From Gnetum montanum (lineage: Eukaryota > Streptophyta > Gnetopsida > Gnetales > Gnetaceae), in contig MNCI01008374.1 of assembly GCA_015680685.1 (NCBI GenBank), positions 151,969 through 194,182 on the forward strand: 42,214 nucleotides of DNA, read 5' to 3'. The position numbers and the translations under genes are program-made. Positions within the stretch are counted from its first letter, which is position 1. Each line of letters begins with the position of its first letter. The notes under the pieces are model-generated. The model was not told the DNA's origin. It saw nothing but the letters and a program-made list of their open reading frames with translations, and did not search any database. Below, piece after piece: positions 1 to 11,537 of this stretch.

Positions 1-680
1 GTTAACAACTAAAGTATCAGCAAAGGTAGACTAGATGTGGGACTCCTTGGATAGTAGGTTCAAAANTATGTGATTTTTATATCTTTTATCTTTTTAATGT
101 CTTATGCTAATAGGGGAAGGTGAAGAGAACTAAGTGGTTAACTTTCATTAACTATTCACTAACTACGTTCTAATTGTTCCTAACACCAGTATCCATTTCC
201 ACTTGCTGCACACATCCTGAACTAGTGCAACATTGCTAGGATTACCAAACACTATTCATTACTGGGTTACCAAGTGCTACACATATGCTCAAAGTGGTCA
301 TACTGAGTGTACTTAACTAGGAGAGTCAAGGGTTGAGAGAGATTAATTAACTAGGAAAGCATTTAAACATTCAACAATAATTAATTACTATTTAGCTTAG
401 TCCATATGCTGCAAGGTTTATCAAAAATTTCATCTTTATTGCCATACACAAATGTGTGCTCAGGTACAATTTGCTCGAATAAAGATCCATTCACTTTAAG
501 ACTCCTACTACGGGCACATGGAAATTATTCTAACTCTGGAATGGTAAAACTGCAAGAGTTTAGCTAAGGGTCTAAGTCTAAGTGCCTAGAACAAGGAAAG
601 CCGCCTCTTATTTATAGAAATTGCGACGGGTTGCGATATCGCGTACACGATATCATGGGGGCAAACATGATATCACGGCT
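1..680 (-). mobile_element. LTR fragment, Ty3/gypsy family (copy A, cut by window edge)
   Basis: From about base 100 this segment aligns by eye with the LTR-like copies at 2457, 8065 and 40719: shared phrases include the AGGATTACCAA / GGGTTACCAAG cluster, the TCTTTATTGCCATACAC block and a TATTTATAG block near 608-617. Read on the minus strand, TATAAATA comes first and AATAAAG follows about 130-170 bp later, the expected U3-to-R order, so the LTR points to the minus strand. Its 3' terminus lies outside the window. Base 66 is N. The right boundary is approximate. Confidence 0.55.
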
Positions 681-2456
681 CATCATTTTTCCATTAGGAT
701 TGCAATTCCTCTAGTCACATAAGTGGACAACCTATTTACTCCTTTGGTTTGGAATAAGTGGTAGGTGCTAATTTTGAAATAGATTCACTCCTTTAAAGTT
801 AGCTCACTATATCCCTTATCTTCCTTTCCATATGCCTATTTTAGCCATAATTTCTTAGTTTCAGCATCTGATCTTATGGACAGGTTTGTTAATTTTCCCC
901 CTTTCATTTGGTATGTTCAGAGCTTCTATTATTGCCTTGATTGAGAATGAAACTAAGACTCCTCCAATGTTAACTATGGTGCCCTCTTCTTTATTATGCC
1001 AGAACTAATAGGTTTCTCTAAGGTACCATTCACCACTATCAAATAGGATAGGCCACACTGGTGACACCTTAAGTTGTGTCTTTACTACTTCTGGTGTAAA
1101 TTCCATAAATGGGCCAAACTTCATCTCCATAATGACTATGGTCAAAATTGATCTTTCTTGAATAACTTGGAGGCAATCTTATAACAACATGAGGCATTAT
1201 CCTTGTACATGTGGTTCTTCTACCTCTCCTTGGGCCAGTGGTCCCATAGCAGGAGTTTCTTGATGAATACCAAATGATTGGGCTTCCTACTCTTTGTGTT
1301 CTAGTTCTTGACCTCTAATTCAACCTCTACCTTGGCCTCTTGATCGTTTACTTGCGCCTTGTAAGGGTCATCTTTATGCTCCTCTCTTTGGGACCATCTG
1401 CAATCATTCAAGGGTTTGGTATTACTAAGGTATTCTCATATATTCTTTCAAGTTCCATAGCTTACTCATACCCTTAGTCACATTAAGTTCTTAGTTTATG
1501 ATTGCAAAGTTAGATAAATTTCCAAAAAGTTACCTCATAAGTGTTAATTTTCTTATAACCCTTTACAATTATTCATTTTATCCCTATTTATGGCTTGTAA
1601 TGATGGTTATGGCTTCTTAGAAGTATTATGTAGTGTTTTTGGCATTAATATGATTGATTTTTATTGAAAATTTCAAGTTTTACTTCATACTTACCCTTAA
1701 AATACCTTTTAGGCATTAGCAAATTTTGAAAACTTGGCTCAGATTTCTTCACTAGCAACACCCCACCCCCTCCCCCCACAACTAAGATGAGCACTCTAGG
1801 ATCAAATAGATTCAAAAATCACAAAATTTGGAGTAGTAATGTGGAAGATATGGCTTAGGGAAGCTAGGAGATCAAAGCCTAATTCATAGAAGAAAATTCA
1901 AAAAACTCTCCCTTTGGTACAACTAAAAAAATGGTGAAAATGGTGCTAAGTGTTTGCCTATTTATACTTTTTGTAGATCCAATATCTAGGACCCGAGCTC
2001 AGGGATCCAATATTAGGGCTAACTTGATATCGAAGCCCAAATATTTCTAGTTTTCATGAAATTCTAAGGAGAAAAATTGATTCTTGTGAATATTTTAAAG
2101 GTTTAAAGGTTACTCAAGGGATTTGGATGATGGATATATGCATATATTTTTTTTGAAACTTTATCATTGGAAGTTCATAAAGAAGGAATTTCGAGCTATG
2201 AAAGTTCAGAAGATGGATAAGAAGGGTAATGAATCTATGTGGTAAGAATGGATGGTTCAAATGATATGGGAAGTATTTATTAACGTTTGTTGATCCTAGA
2301 AGGTTCAAGATGATGTGGAATTGCTTGGCAAGTATAAGGTACAATAGTTATACAGGTGGGTCCTCCCCAAAGTAGGATTTAGTCCATAATGCCCTTGTAT
2401 AACCATTCCTAAAGTGTCCTTAGGCACTTAAAAAGTTGAATGTAATACATACCTAT
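681..2456. other. Gene-free interval, probably old retroelement remains
   Basis: No open frame of convincing length or recognisable domain. The interval lies between two LTR-like copies of one family, but the primer-binding site expected next to the right-hand LTR is absent, so it is not a clean internal region of a single element. A C-rich run occurs near 1765-1780. Confidence 0.4.
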
Positions 2457-3300
2457 TGATGAGTGGTCAAGGTACCCCTACACCCAACCATATGAATCAT
2501 GAAGCGTTCACGCACAATCCAGTCAAATTCTACAGACTCTATGTCTTTTGGTACACTAGTCTTTTAGGAAGCGAACTTTGCCCTAATAGTCATTCGTTGT
2601 CTTCTCAATTACACTTATGATGCACAATGTATGGTTTAGTGTAATCGAGGTATATGATTTTTATTATTTTATGTTTTATGTTCCTAGTGCTTAAAATAGA
2701 GAAATGAAGTAATTTAATAACTAATTTAATTTAACTAATTAACTCATTTCTAATTAGTCCTAACATAAGCATCCAGCCCCACTTTCCGTACATGTCCTGA
2801 ACCCACGTATCCACTACTAGGATTACCAAGTGCTATGCTACTAGGCAAACCAAGCATTAACACTGCTAGGATTATCAAGCAAATACATGTTTACGCTTGA
2901 AGTGGTCATACTTATGTGTTTAATATATTTAGCTTAATTAATTAACTAATCACTTGAAGTTTAATTTAGCTTAATTAATTGCATAATTAATGAAAATAAT
3001 AAATGCATAAATGAATCATTAATCTATTCCAAGTCTTGCAAGGTTTAATCAAAAGGCTTGTCTTTATTGTCGTTCACACTGGTGCGTTCAGGTACAACAG
3101 TTCAAAAATAAAGATCTGTACACTTTCTAACTCCTACTGTAGGCACTCAAAAAAAAATTCTAACTCTTAAATGATAAAACTGTAAGCGCTCTACTACAAC
3201 TATCACAAGACATGCCATAAACAAGGCTGGTGAGCATGTATTTATAGACTTAATTGCAGCGCTATGTTGACGGGGCCCCATAGATGCAACAAACACTATG
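2457..3300 (-). mobile_element. LTR of the same Ty3/gypsy family (copy B)
   Basis: Begins TGATGAGTGG followed by AGGTACCCCTACACCCAACC, the same start seen at 42034 and, more decayed, at 8065 and 40719. It contains the shared CTAGGATTACCAAG repeats, a TCTTTATTGTCGTTCACAC block near 3060-3080 and TATTTATAG near 3240. It could be the 3' LTR of the element whose 5' LTR is at 8065, but the two differ a good deal and no matching target-site duplication was found. The upper boundary is approximate. Confidence 0.55.
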
Positions 3301-4454
3301 TCAATGTGGCCTCGTCAACGAGGCAACACCACATAGACAGGGTTGCATCAATGGGGTTCCATCAATGTGACATAATGACAATTCATTAACTATTTAGCCA
3401 AACACACATGTTAGTACCACCAAATTGGGAAAATAACTCTATATTACATACAACCACAAGTTACGACACTTCTTACAGTGAGATGAGATGGACTTAGAAG
3501 CAATTGCAGAGATCGAGATGTGAGGTATCTTACCATAAGCATAATGAATTCTTATGTTTTATTGGTGGTTAAAGTAATCATTAGCCTTTCTGTCAAAGAT
3601 TCAAACCAAGTCCAAACCACCGTCCAATGACATTGCATTGTTTCATCTCTTGGAATTACAACTGTAAGACTATCAATGCTGCAAGGAGTATTGTCACTTG
3701 GCGTATTGTCCAAGGGAGGAGTTTATTCATGGCACTTTATTTATTTTTGGATTTTTGAGAAGCCACCTACCTTCAAGCATGGGTAACATGTCTTTCCACT
3801 GGGATCCTCAAAAATTTATTTTGTGCTCTTTTATTTTTATTTGTGTCAACCTTTCAAGTGAGCACTTATTTTACTCTTACTCCCATTTTTCATTAAATCT
3901 ACAAGGATATAATACAACCTTAGCAGCATGATAGAACTCACAACAGTGGTCCAAAAGAATCCACAAATCCCTTTGATGTCACACCCTTTACATTCCCTCT
4001 TGGTTCTTCACTTTTTGGTCCAGGCGTAATGATCATAGGTTTATTCTTAGTTGTATGATGGAAAAGAATATAATTATGGCCATGGTAAGAACCTCTTATT
4101 AATGGAATGGATGGTGTGAATGGTGTGGGCTCACTATTTGAATAATCAATCCCTTATGACTTGATAACATAGAGAAATCTTCACCTTATTGGACTACATC
4201 TTGCCTTTATTCTTAATGTGTCTTATTAACAATAAAAAATTATGTACAAAGGAAATAGAAACGAAGTATGAAAAAGGTGTAAAGAACAAGAAATATAAAA
4301 GAATGAAAAAATGTTAAAGAATATCAAAATTTTAAGAAACAAAAAGTATTAAAAAAATGAGAAAATGTCAAAGAATGTGAAAAGTATATCAAGAAATTAA
4401 AAATCAAAAAGAATTATAAAACAAAAAATTGAAAAACACTTATTAATTCCAGGA
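3301..4454. other. Internal 3' region of the degraded Ty3 element; no gene
   Basis: No credible coding region. The stretch 4230-4440 is very A-rich, with many repeats of the type AAAGAATG. The phrase TCACACCCTTTACA near 3978 and the following A-rich zone recur at 25453-25960, so both appear to be the region between pol and the 3' LTR of the same family. Confidence 0.4.
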
Positions 4455-4933
4455 TTAAGATAAGGCATCTTTCCCATGACTAAACTCATGGGTGAGTGTT
4501 CGAAAGATGCTTCCTAGATCTCCTAGATCATACACTATAGGTGGTTCACTTACCATTCTTATTGATTTAACTTTTTGGTTATCATCCAAGGTAATCTTGA
4601 TGATAATGGAATCATGATCATCTAAGTTTTTGTTTTCTTTTCCTAGTGGTGTATGATTGTGATTTAATAGTTTCATTTTTGGGCTCATATTTGGAGTCAT
4701 CTTGTGAGAATGGGAATTAATAGATAGATCATAGTGTTCCATGCATATTTTAGACAAGTTGAGGTTCTCAATTTTGGCCATTGGATGTCTTTTTGGTTAG
4801 TGATCCATACTCTTTCTTGTGCACACACTTGTTTTTCACTTGTTTTGTGGACTATTGTACTAATTGTATTGACGTTCTGAATGGTTGGCCCACCACTACA
4901 CCCTTTGCTTTCTACAGTAATGCATGGAATCCA

Positions 4934-5290
4934 CTATGTATGTATGGCTCTGTGCTTATCTTCTTTAGAGAGCTTCATAGATAAATCTCTCATACTTAGC
5001 TTAGCATCAACTATGCTAAGCCATGCTCTCCCCATGATAATTGGAAATTCCTTATCAGCATCTTTCACATCAATTACTAGAAAGTTTGTCAAATAAGACC
5101 ACCCATTGATAGTGGTCATTACGTCCTCAATCTATCCCAAGGAAATGACAGCAAGTTGATCTACAAGCTCTAACCAGATATTATACTCCTTTAATGGTGG
5201 AAAGTTCCATGCTTGATATGTTTCATAAGAGATCAAATTAACCCTAGAACCTAAGTCTAGTATAGCTTTGCTTGGTAGATTTTCATCTAC
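4934..5290 (-). pseudogene. Ty3/gypsy retropepsin-like protease remnant
   Basis: Minus-strand translation near 5270-5215 reads AILDLGSRVNLIS, the D-L-G form of the retroviral protease active site that many plant Ty3/gypsy elements carry. It is followed at 5119-4934 by a NFLVIDVK...FPIIMGRAWLS block, the conserved second half of this domain. An in-frame stop just above 5119 splits the two parts. Processing of gag-pol would have been its role; the copy is dead. Reverse transcriptase and integrase, expected at lower coordinates, are not recognisable, so the element is internally deleted or a non-autonomous type. Confidence 0.6.
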
Positions 5291-5590
5291 TTGTAAATAG
5301 ATCAAAGGAACTCCTAGATTAATTCTCTTCTTAGGGAGTGGTCCTGCCTTTATCTAATCTATGACTATCTCTGTGAGCATGACAATTGGCATGTTTGTAT
5401 TTGATAAAGTTGGAAGATTGTTGTTTTGAGGATCTTCCTTAAAAGAATCTTGTTTTGATGAAGTTATAATCTTGTCATTTTGAGGATCTTTTTCTAGCCT
5501 GTCCTAAAGAAAGGACGTTTCTCTGATTGGCCCTTAGTGTTGCTGGTATGACCCCATGTTTGTTGTTTACTACTCAATAGTTCTCCTTTG

Positions 5591-7865
5591 CTATGGGTGT
5601 GATGGCAATTCACCTTGCATAGTAGGTGATGGCACTAGTGGTAAAGGAGTTAGATATTGATTTGAAAATTTAGTTGCTTGTGTATACACGTATGAGTTTG
5701 AGTTGGTCCTTCGTGGCATTGGTTGATGATATTCCAACGGATAATACTGTGGAGTTTGAATAGTTGCATTTGCTAATGAAATCAAACATTGGACATAATA
5801 CCCATAAGGATCAAGTTGTCGATATAGATATTGTTGGTGTGGTAGTGGCATGGCCCATGATTAGGGTTGTTGCCATTGCTAATGGTACTGCACTTGTGGC
5901 TGTGGTAGAGCTCCATTAGGATAGTGCATTAGTTGGAGGTTTTGTTAATAGTTACCTTAAGGATAAGGTAACCTTTTAGGCATATATATTTTAACAAATC
6001 TATGATTGAGTGTGTATGCCCCTATCTCTTGTAGATGTGCCATGACTGGGCAACATGCCTTGAGATGTTCATACTAACACACAATGCAACCTTCCCCATC
6101 TATGGAGTTGGTGTCTGAGCATTCAACCACTGAAGCAACTTTTCCTTTCCATCCAAACTCTTTCCTTTTCCTCTTGTCTTTGCCTTTTCAAAAGGCTTAC
6201 TCATTTCTTTCCTCCATAATCTTCAATGTAGTTGTAAATTTTTCATCAACAGAATCCCACATTTTCTCTACTTTGGTTGCCATGTCATTTACAAATTTCT
6301 AGATCAATAGAGTCTTTTTCTAGATAGCCTGATCCAAGGTTTCCTCCTTTTGTGTATCGCAGACTCATGCATCTCTTTTTCGAATTGATAAATCTCTGTT
6401 ATACTCTTCAGCCAATTCCCTCTTTCTTAGCTCACCTTCCTCCTTTGCCACTTGATCAATTAGTCTTTGGATGCAATGGGGGTCATTTCTGATAACCTGC
6501 TTGGGGCATAAACCCCAAGAGTCTCTATGGTTTTGCTCCACATCCCATCTACAATATGCCCAAGCTATTTTCTTGGTGAAAATCTGTGGCTTGAGCATTT
6601 GTGCAACAGTGAATAATATCTACCCATTGTTGCATCAAAGGGTCTCATGAGTCACTTGCTTCCATCCCTAGATTTGTTTTCTTAAGTTGGACACTTATGA
6701 ATAAGTTTGATATCTATCATTGAAGAGTTTGAGCATGGTACTCCAACATCTAATTGATTTAGGTTCCAGTGACCTGTACCAGCTCTCCACCTCCTTCACA
6801 AGTGTTCTGGGAAATAGCTTTAATTTTTGCCAATCATTTTCGATGTTTTGTAGGATGTAGGCATCATGAAAAGCTTGAAGGTAATGTGGATCAACACTAT
6901 AGCCACCTTCAAATCTTTGCATGTTGTTCATGTCTAGCCATTTGATTCGCCTATCCCTCACGTGCCTGGTTGGGATGTGAACAACTTCCTAAATATTAAT
7001 CATGTTGCGAGTTTACATTAGGGGTTCATGATCTTAATCTAGTTTGTGTGCTCTATTGTAGCAACGTGTCCTTTTGTGCTCATCTCTCTCATGGTCTCTA
7101 TGATCTCCATGTCTTCTCTATTCATATCCTTCATCTTTTGAATCAAAATGTCTTGAATAATGGTCATGATGGTCATGGCAATCATGAGCTCTTCTTTCTT
7201 CCCTATCATGGTCCTTGTACATTCACCTCCTTCTTTCAAAGTCTTCTGATGATCGTGAGGATGTAGATGAGGTAGTAGGGAATGGTGTCGACTTGTCCTC
7301 CTATGGTGACTCTAATGTTCATCTTTGTGGCCTCTAGCAGGAACTCTTGGCCTTGAGTCCCACTTGTACCTTGAGTCTTTTGCCTCCTACTTGAGCTTCT
7401 CTACTAGTTCAAAGTGTGATTTGTTTCTAACAAGTTCATCCAATCAAATGATAGGGGTCTATGAGTGGAATTCATGATTGTGGTGGAGTTGTTTAGCAAT
7501 GAACACATCTCCATCAAGCTCCTCCAAGACAACAAAGTGTTGACCTACTTCCCTTTATTATGTACATGTTTGATTTCCATGGTAGTAGCTCTCCTCATCT
7601 GCTCCTTTGTGGGTTCATAGGGCCTAGTCATGTGCTTAGTCACATGGTACCCTTCCTAGATTTGGTTTAGATTCATTCCCCTTAAGGCAATTGGAAGCAT
7701 GGTGAATGCTGCATGTTTTAGAGGCAAGACAATGTTGCCTTGTATGTCTCTCCACTTCATTTGACTATCATGATGGAAGATGAAAGTAAAATTTGGATGA
7801 TAAGGATCAATGTGAGCATAAGGGATTCTTGTTTGCATTCGCATCCCCATCGCTAATTCTGTCAT
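5591..7865 (-). pseudogene. Ty3/gypsy gag remnant
   Basis: The clearest piece is at 6961-6695, where the minus frame shows the retrotransposon gag core: RFEGGYSVDPHYLQAFHDAY, then KLKLFPRTL, ESWYRSL and a W/F-rich end. This matches the plant Retrotrans_gag pattern (a WY-x-L block between a LFP..L block and a phenylalanine-rich helix). Short open pieces at 7865-7656, 6598-6365 and 5851-5591 probably belong to the same polyprotein, separated by stops and shifts. The frame would have begun about 200 bp below the primer site at 8063. Polyprotein for virus-like particle assembly; not functional. Confidence 0.6.
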
Positions 7866-8040
7866 TGCTCCTCCTTATCTCTTTGGCAGCTAGTGATGTA
7901 TCTTTGTTTGAGGCCATGTTTGCGATTTAAGACGTTGGTTAAGTGTGTGTAACCTGCTCGGAGTTATTAAAAAATTAAGAGTTTGACTTTGGGTTTCTAA
8001 TACAACAAACTCTAAAAAATCAATTATTAAGTATACATTG

Positions 8041-8063
8041 GCTTGTCCTCAGCAACGATGCCA
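8041..8063 (-). promoter_or_regulatory. Primer-binding site, tRNA-Asp type, of the Ty3 element
   Basis: On the minus strand the sequence directly after the LTR end is TGGCATCGTTGCTGAGGA. It differs at a few positions from the complement of the 3' end of plant tRNA-Asp (TGGCGCCGTTGCCGGGGA), the primer used by many plant Ty3/gypsy elements. It lies one base inside the LTR boundary at 8065, which fixes the element's orientation and 5' LTR. Confidence 0.6.
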
Positions 8064-8064
8064 A

Positions 8065-8935
8065 TGATGAGTAGTGGAGTAATCCAACATGCAACCATAC
8101 GAGTTATGAGTGTTCACATGTAGCCCAATTGAATTCCGTGGACAAAGCAATGTGATTAAACAAGTAATTGATTCAAGTTCATGATCATTGTCTTCCCACA
8201 TGAGTTAGTAAAATCAATGTGTATGGTTTAACTCACAATGAGGTAAATGATAATTGATGTTGTGTGGGCCATCTCACTCCTAAGGTAAATGAAAGTGGTT
8301 TCTAAGTCTAAGTAAACAGCAAATGAATCTAGTCTAGCCTAAGTGATGAACATCCATTCTTGACTCTCTACACACATCTTGGATTTATGTAATCGTTACT
8401 AGGATTACCAAGTACTTCACTACTAGGTGAACCAAGCGATAAAACTATTGGGTTACCAAATGATCACACTTTACGCTCAAAATCAATCGTATCCATTTTG
8501 CTTAACAATAGTGAAAGTAAAGTTCATGGAAAAGTAGATAGTAACAAAGAAAATATTAATTAGTAGACTAAGTGAAAATAGTAAACATTATTTTAAGTAA
8601 ACAATAAAAAGCTAAGTAGATGCTACAATGGTGAAAAAGTAATCTCAATCTTTATTGCCATTCACACTTGTGTCCAAGTACAAGATGCTCGAATAAAGAC
8701 TCCATACAATCACTTCACACCACATTGTAAGCATACACTCTATCGCTAAGCTACAAAAATAAATTGCAAAAGTTTCAGTAACGTGGAATGAAATTGGTTG
8801 TTCGAATTGTGTGCCTAAGTGTCATATTTATAAACCTGCACGTGTCCATGATATCAAATATTCGACATCATAGTTTGTGCCCTAATATCGTAGCCAGTAA
8901 AAAACACGATTTATCAACAAGGATTTGAAGAAATC
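8065..8935 (-). mobile_element. 5' LTR of the Ty3/gypsy element (copy C)
   Basis: Starts TGATGAG next to the primer site and runs to about 8920-8935. It shares the CCATACGAGTTATGAG, GGATTACCAAG and CTTTATTGCCATTCACAC blocks with copies A, B and D. On the minus strand TATAAATA lies near 8826-8834 and AATAAAG follows about 170 bp later. Copy D at 40719 is its closest relative in the window. Confidence 0.65.
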
Positions 8936-11291
8936 ATACATGAGAAATCATTATAACTATTTATAATTCTTTTAATGTATCAAATTGGCTATATATCTTG
9001 AAATGTAGTTACTGTTAAATTGTTCTTGGTTACAACTTTGCATCTTGCATAGAAATGTATTTTTCTAATGATGACATCTTGAACCTTCAATTAAAGAAAG
9101 TGTAATTTTTAAAAATTTCAAATCTCATGCTACTTGAAATCTTTAAATGAATTAGATGATTGTATGCAAACATTAGTAAGGATTCTACCCTGAAATTAAA
9201 TTAACTATATGTGAATCTTTTATTACTTGAAAAACATTTGGCTTGAATCTATAGCTTAAGTGAAAAATTCTAAGCTATATTTGATAAAGTAATAATTCTA
9301 AAATAAAACAAGAATGAGAATCAATGCCAACAAAACAAATATAATTATAGGTTCCATACAAATAGAAATTATGCATTTTAAATAAGATGCACTAAAATTG
9401 ACAAAATGTAGTTTTTGGCAAAGCAAATGAAAAACTCTACATCATAGCAAAAGGTTCCACAAAAAGTTTCAAAGTACATTATCTCCAATAAGATAAAACC
9501 ATACATCACTTCATGAACTCTTAATAATATGAACAATCAAGCAATCCTAAGAAAGGGTGGTAGGAAAAGAATTAGGCCTTGCTTTCAAACTAATCACCAA
9601 ATAGAATTACGAAATTTGCTTTCACGTTGTAGGTTGGAAGTCTTAGGGTTTGTCTATCTAAATTTTTTGTTCTCCAGGTTTCCTGGATAATAATGTCAAT
9701 TCAAACTTCTTGATGTAATTTTTGTAGTTTTTTTAATATATTATCATCATGTTTCCCTTAAAAAAATCTCTCTTATAAGATAAAACAAAACATGAATATT
9801 CATCCATCTCAACTAAATTATTATATATCTTCTATGATGATAATTATTTACTTTCTATGACCAAGTCCAACCAATTAATACTTAGCCTCTCAACCACAAA
9901 ATACATAGCCATGAAAAAGTTCATCTCTTAATTAAGCATTATGATTATAATTATTTATTTAGCTCAACAAAGTTTAGCTTTTGTTGCAACCAATTGGTAG
10001 TTAGCCTCTTAGACCAAAAAAATGTTTAGATTTTTTTAACTTTATTTAGTAATTGTAAGGGAGTTGTTGGAATCAGAACCTTGAATAGATATACCCCAAT
10101 CTATACAAGTGGCATGAAACCTTACATCCAAATAAACAAGCTTATCACTTGAGAAATGCTCTTGGGGTACTATGACTATATATATCATCAAGCCATTGAT
10201 AAAGGCCGTGGCAGAAACCACAAGAGGTATATTAATAGCACATATAGCAAACTAGTTGTAAACACTCAAGAAGACAAAAACGTGAATTGCAAAGTTTACT
10301 TGCATGTCATTGCATTCAATAAATAAAGAATGTTACAATACAGATGTCACAAAAGAAGAAACTGATGTTACACAATACGGAAATGCATATTTTTGCATAT
10401 TTTTATATTTTATAATTTTGTGTATTTTTAATTTTAAAAATAAATAAATAAATAAATCCCATTGCAATCCTTGCAGGATAAGCACATCATTTGCACACAA
10501 AAAGAACATAAAGAAACAGACCTTCACATCCAATGCCAAAGTCAAATACGTACACAAATTGTGCCACAATCCCTTTCAGGACAAATGAACACACACAACA
10601 CATGAAAGTCATAAAAATGTCCTCAATCACACCTTTGATGGCCCAACACCATTTTGAAGAAGTATAACCTCCTCATGCAAGGTAGAGTCATCACAAGCTC
10701 CACATAGCTAAGCTACTCTATCTAGTTAAGAAAATTAGGTTAATTATAATTTCTAAATTTAATAAAAAAATTAAATAATAAAATATCATTATGTTCCAAT
10801 TAAAAAAAACTTGGGGAAAAACAGGAAACTGTTAGTCCCTTCGAGCATAACGTAGAATCTCTAAAATATTCTATGAATTGTGCAATGAAGTAAAAATAAA
10901 TTTTTGGATATCGTAAAAGATCTTAATGAAGCTTCTTAAGAAGAAAATCATAGTGTTCTGGTGATTCAAATGAAAAATAAAAAGAGTTAATCACTGCATT
11001 GGATTTACAGCCAGCTTAATCCGGCTTTAGAAATTAAATCAGGGTCCCCAAAAAAGGGAAAAAAGGTCACACATGAATGCAATAGCAAAAAAAAAAAAAT
11101 CAGTCTAATTTTGAAATGGAGGAAGCTCTGAAAAAACTTATTAAGTCTGAGGCGAGGCCCTAAAAGGAGGAGCCATAAATTTTAGACCGTATCACAATGT
11201 GTACTAAAAGGGATGACAATTCATTTCGAAGGAATATAACAATAAAGCCAAATCCTGTTAGCCTGAATTCCAGCAACTCCATATCTGTATT
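8936..11291. other. AT-rich interval downstream of the carrier gene; nothing recognised
   Basis: No reading frame resembles a known protein and no RNA gene or clear repeat was seen. A-rich and T-rich runs are common (for example 10420-10460 and 11080-11100). It lies beyond the 3' end of the carrier gene. Confidence 0.4.
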
Positions 11292-11297
11292 TTTATT
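11292..11297 (-). terminator. Candidate poly(A) signal of the carrier gene
   Basis: AATAAA on the minus strand, about 145 nt beyond the stop codon at 11441. Plant poly(A) signals are loose, so other sites are possible. Confidence 0.4.
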
Positions 11298-11440
11298 GGT
11301 TATGTTTATCAGGCTTCTGCCAAAACATAAAACAAAAAGGAAGAAGAATGTAAAAGGGCCATCACCTTATCATGGTAGCTGCCCATGCATTCAACAAGTG
11401 AACTTCTTCTCTTTTCAAATAGCTGATATTCAAAAGAAAA

Positions 11441-11537
11441 TTACAAAGCTTTCATTCCAACCAAAGCTCGTGCCTTCTCGTAAACAATAAAAGTTATGGC
11501 AGTTTGAGGACCCAATCGAGCAAAAAGGGCGGTGCTC
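11441..11537 (-). CDS. Carrier gene, exon 9 (last coding exon)
   Basis: Acceptor GGGTAACAG then 97 nt ending in TAA. Encodes the end of the sixth helix: ALFARLGPQTAITFIVYEKA, then a short tail. The FARLGPQT block is typical of the last helix in this carrier subfamily. Phase fits the GG left by exon 8. Confidence 0.9.

Noticed and set aside
11197-11490. Plus-strand 97-aa frame
   Set aside because: It is antisense to the last carrier exon and its 3' UTR and shows no domain.
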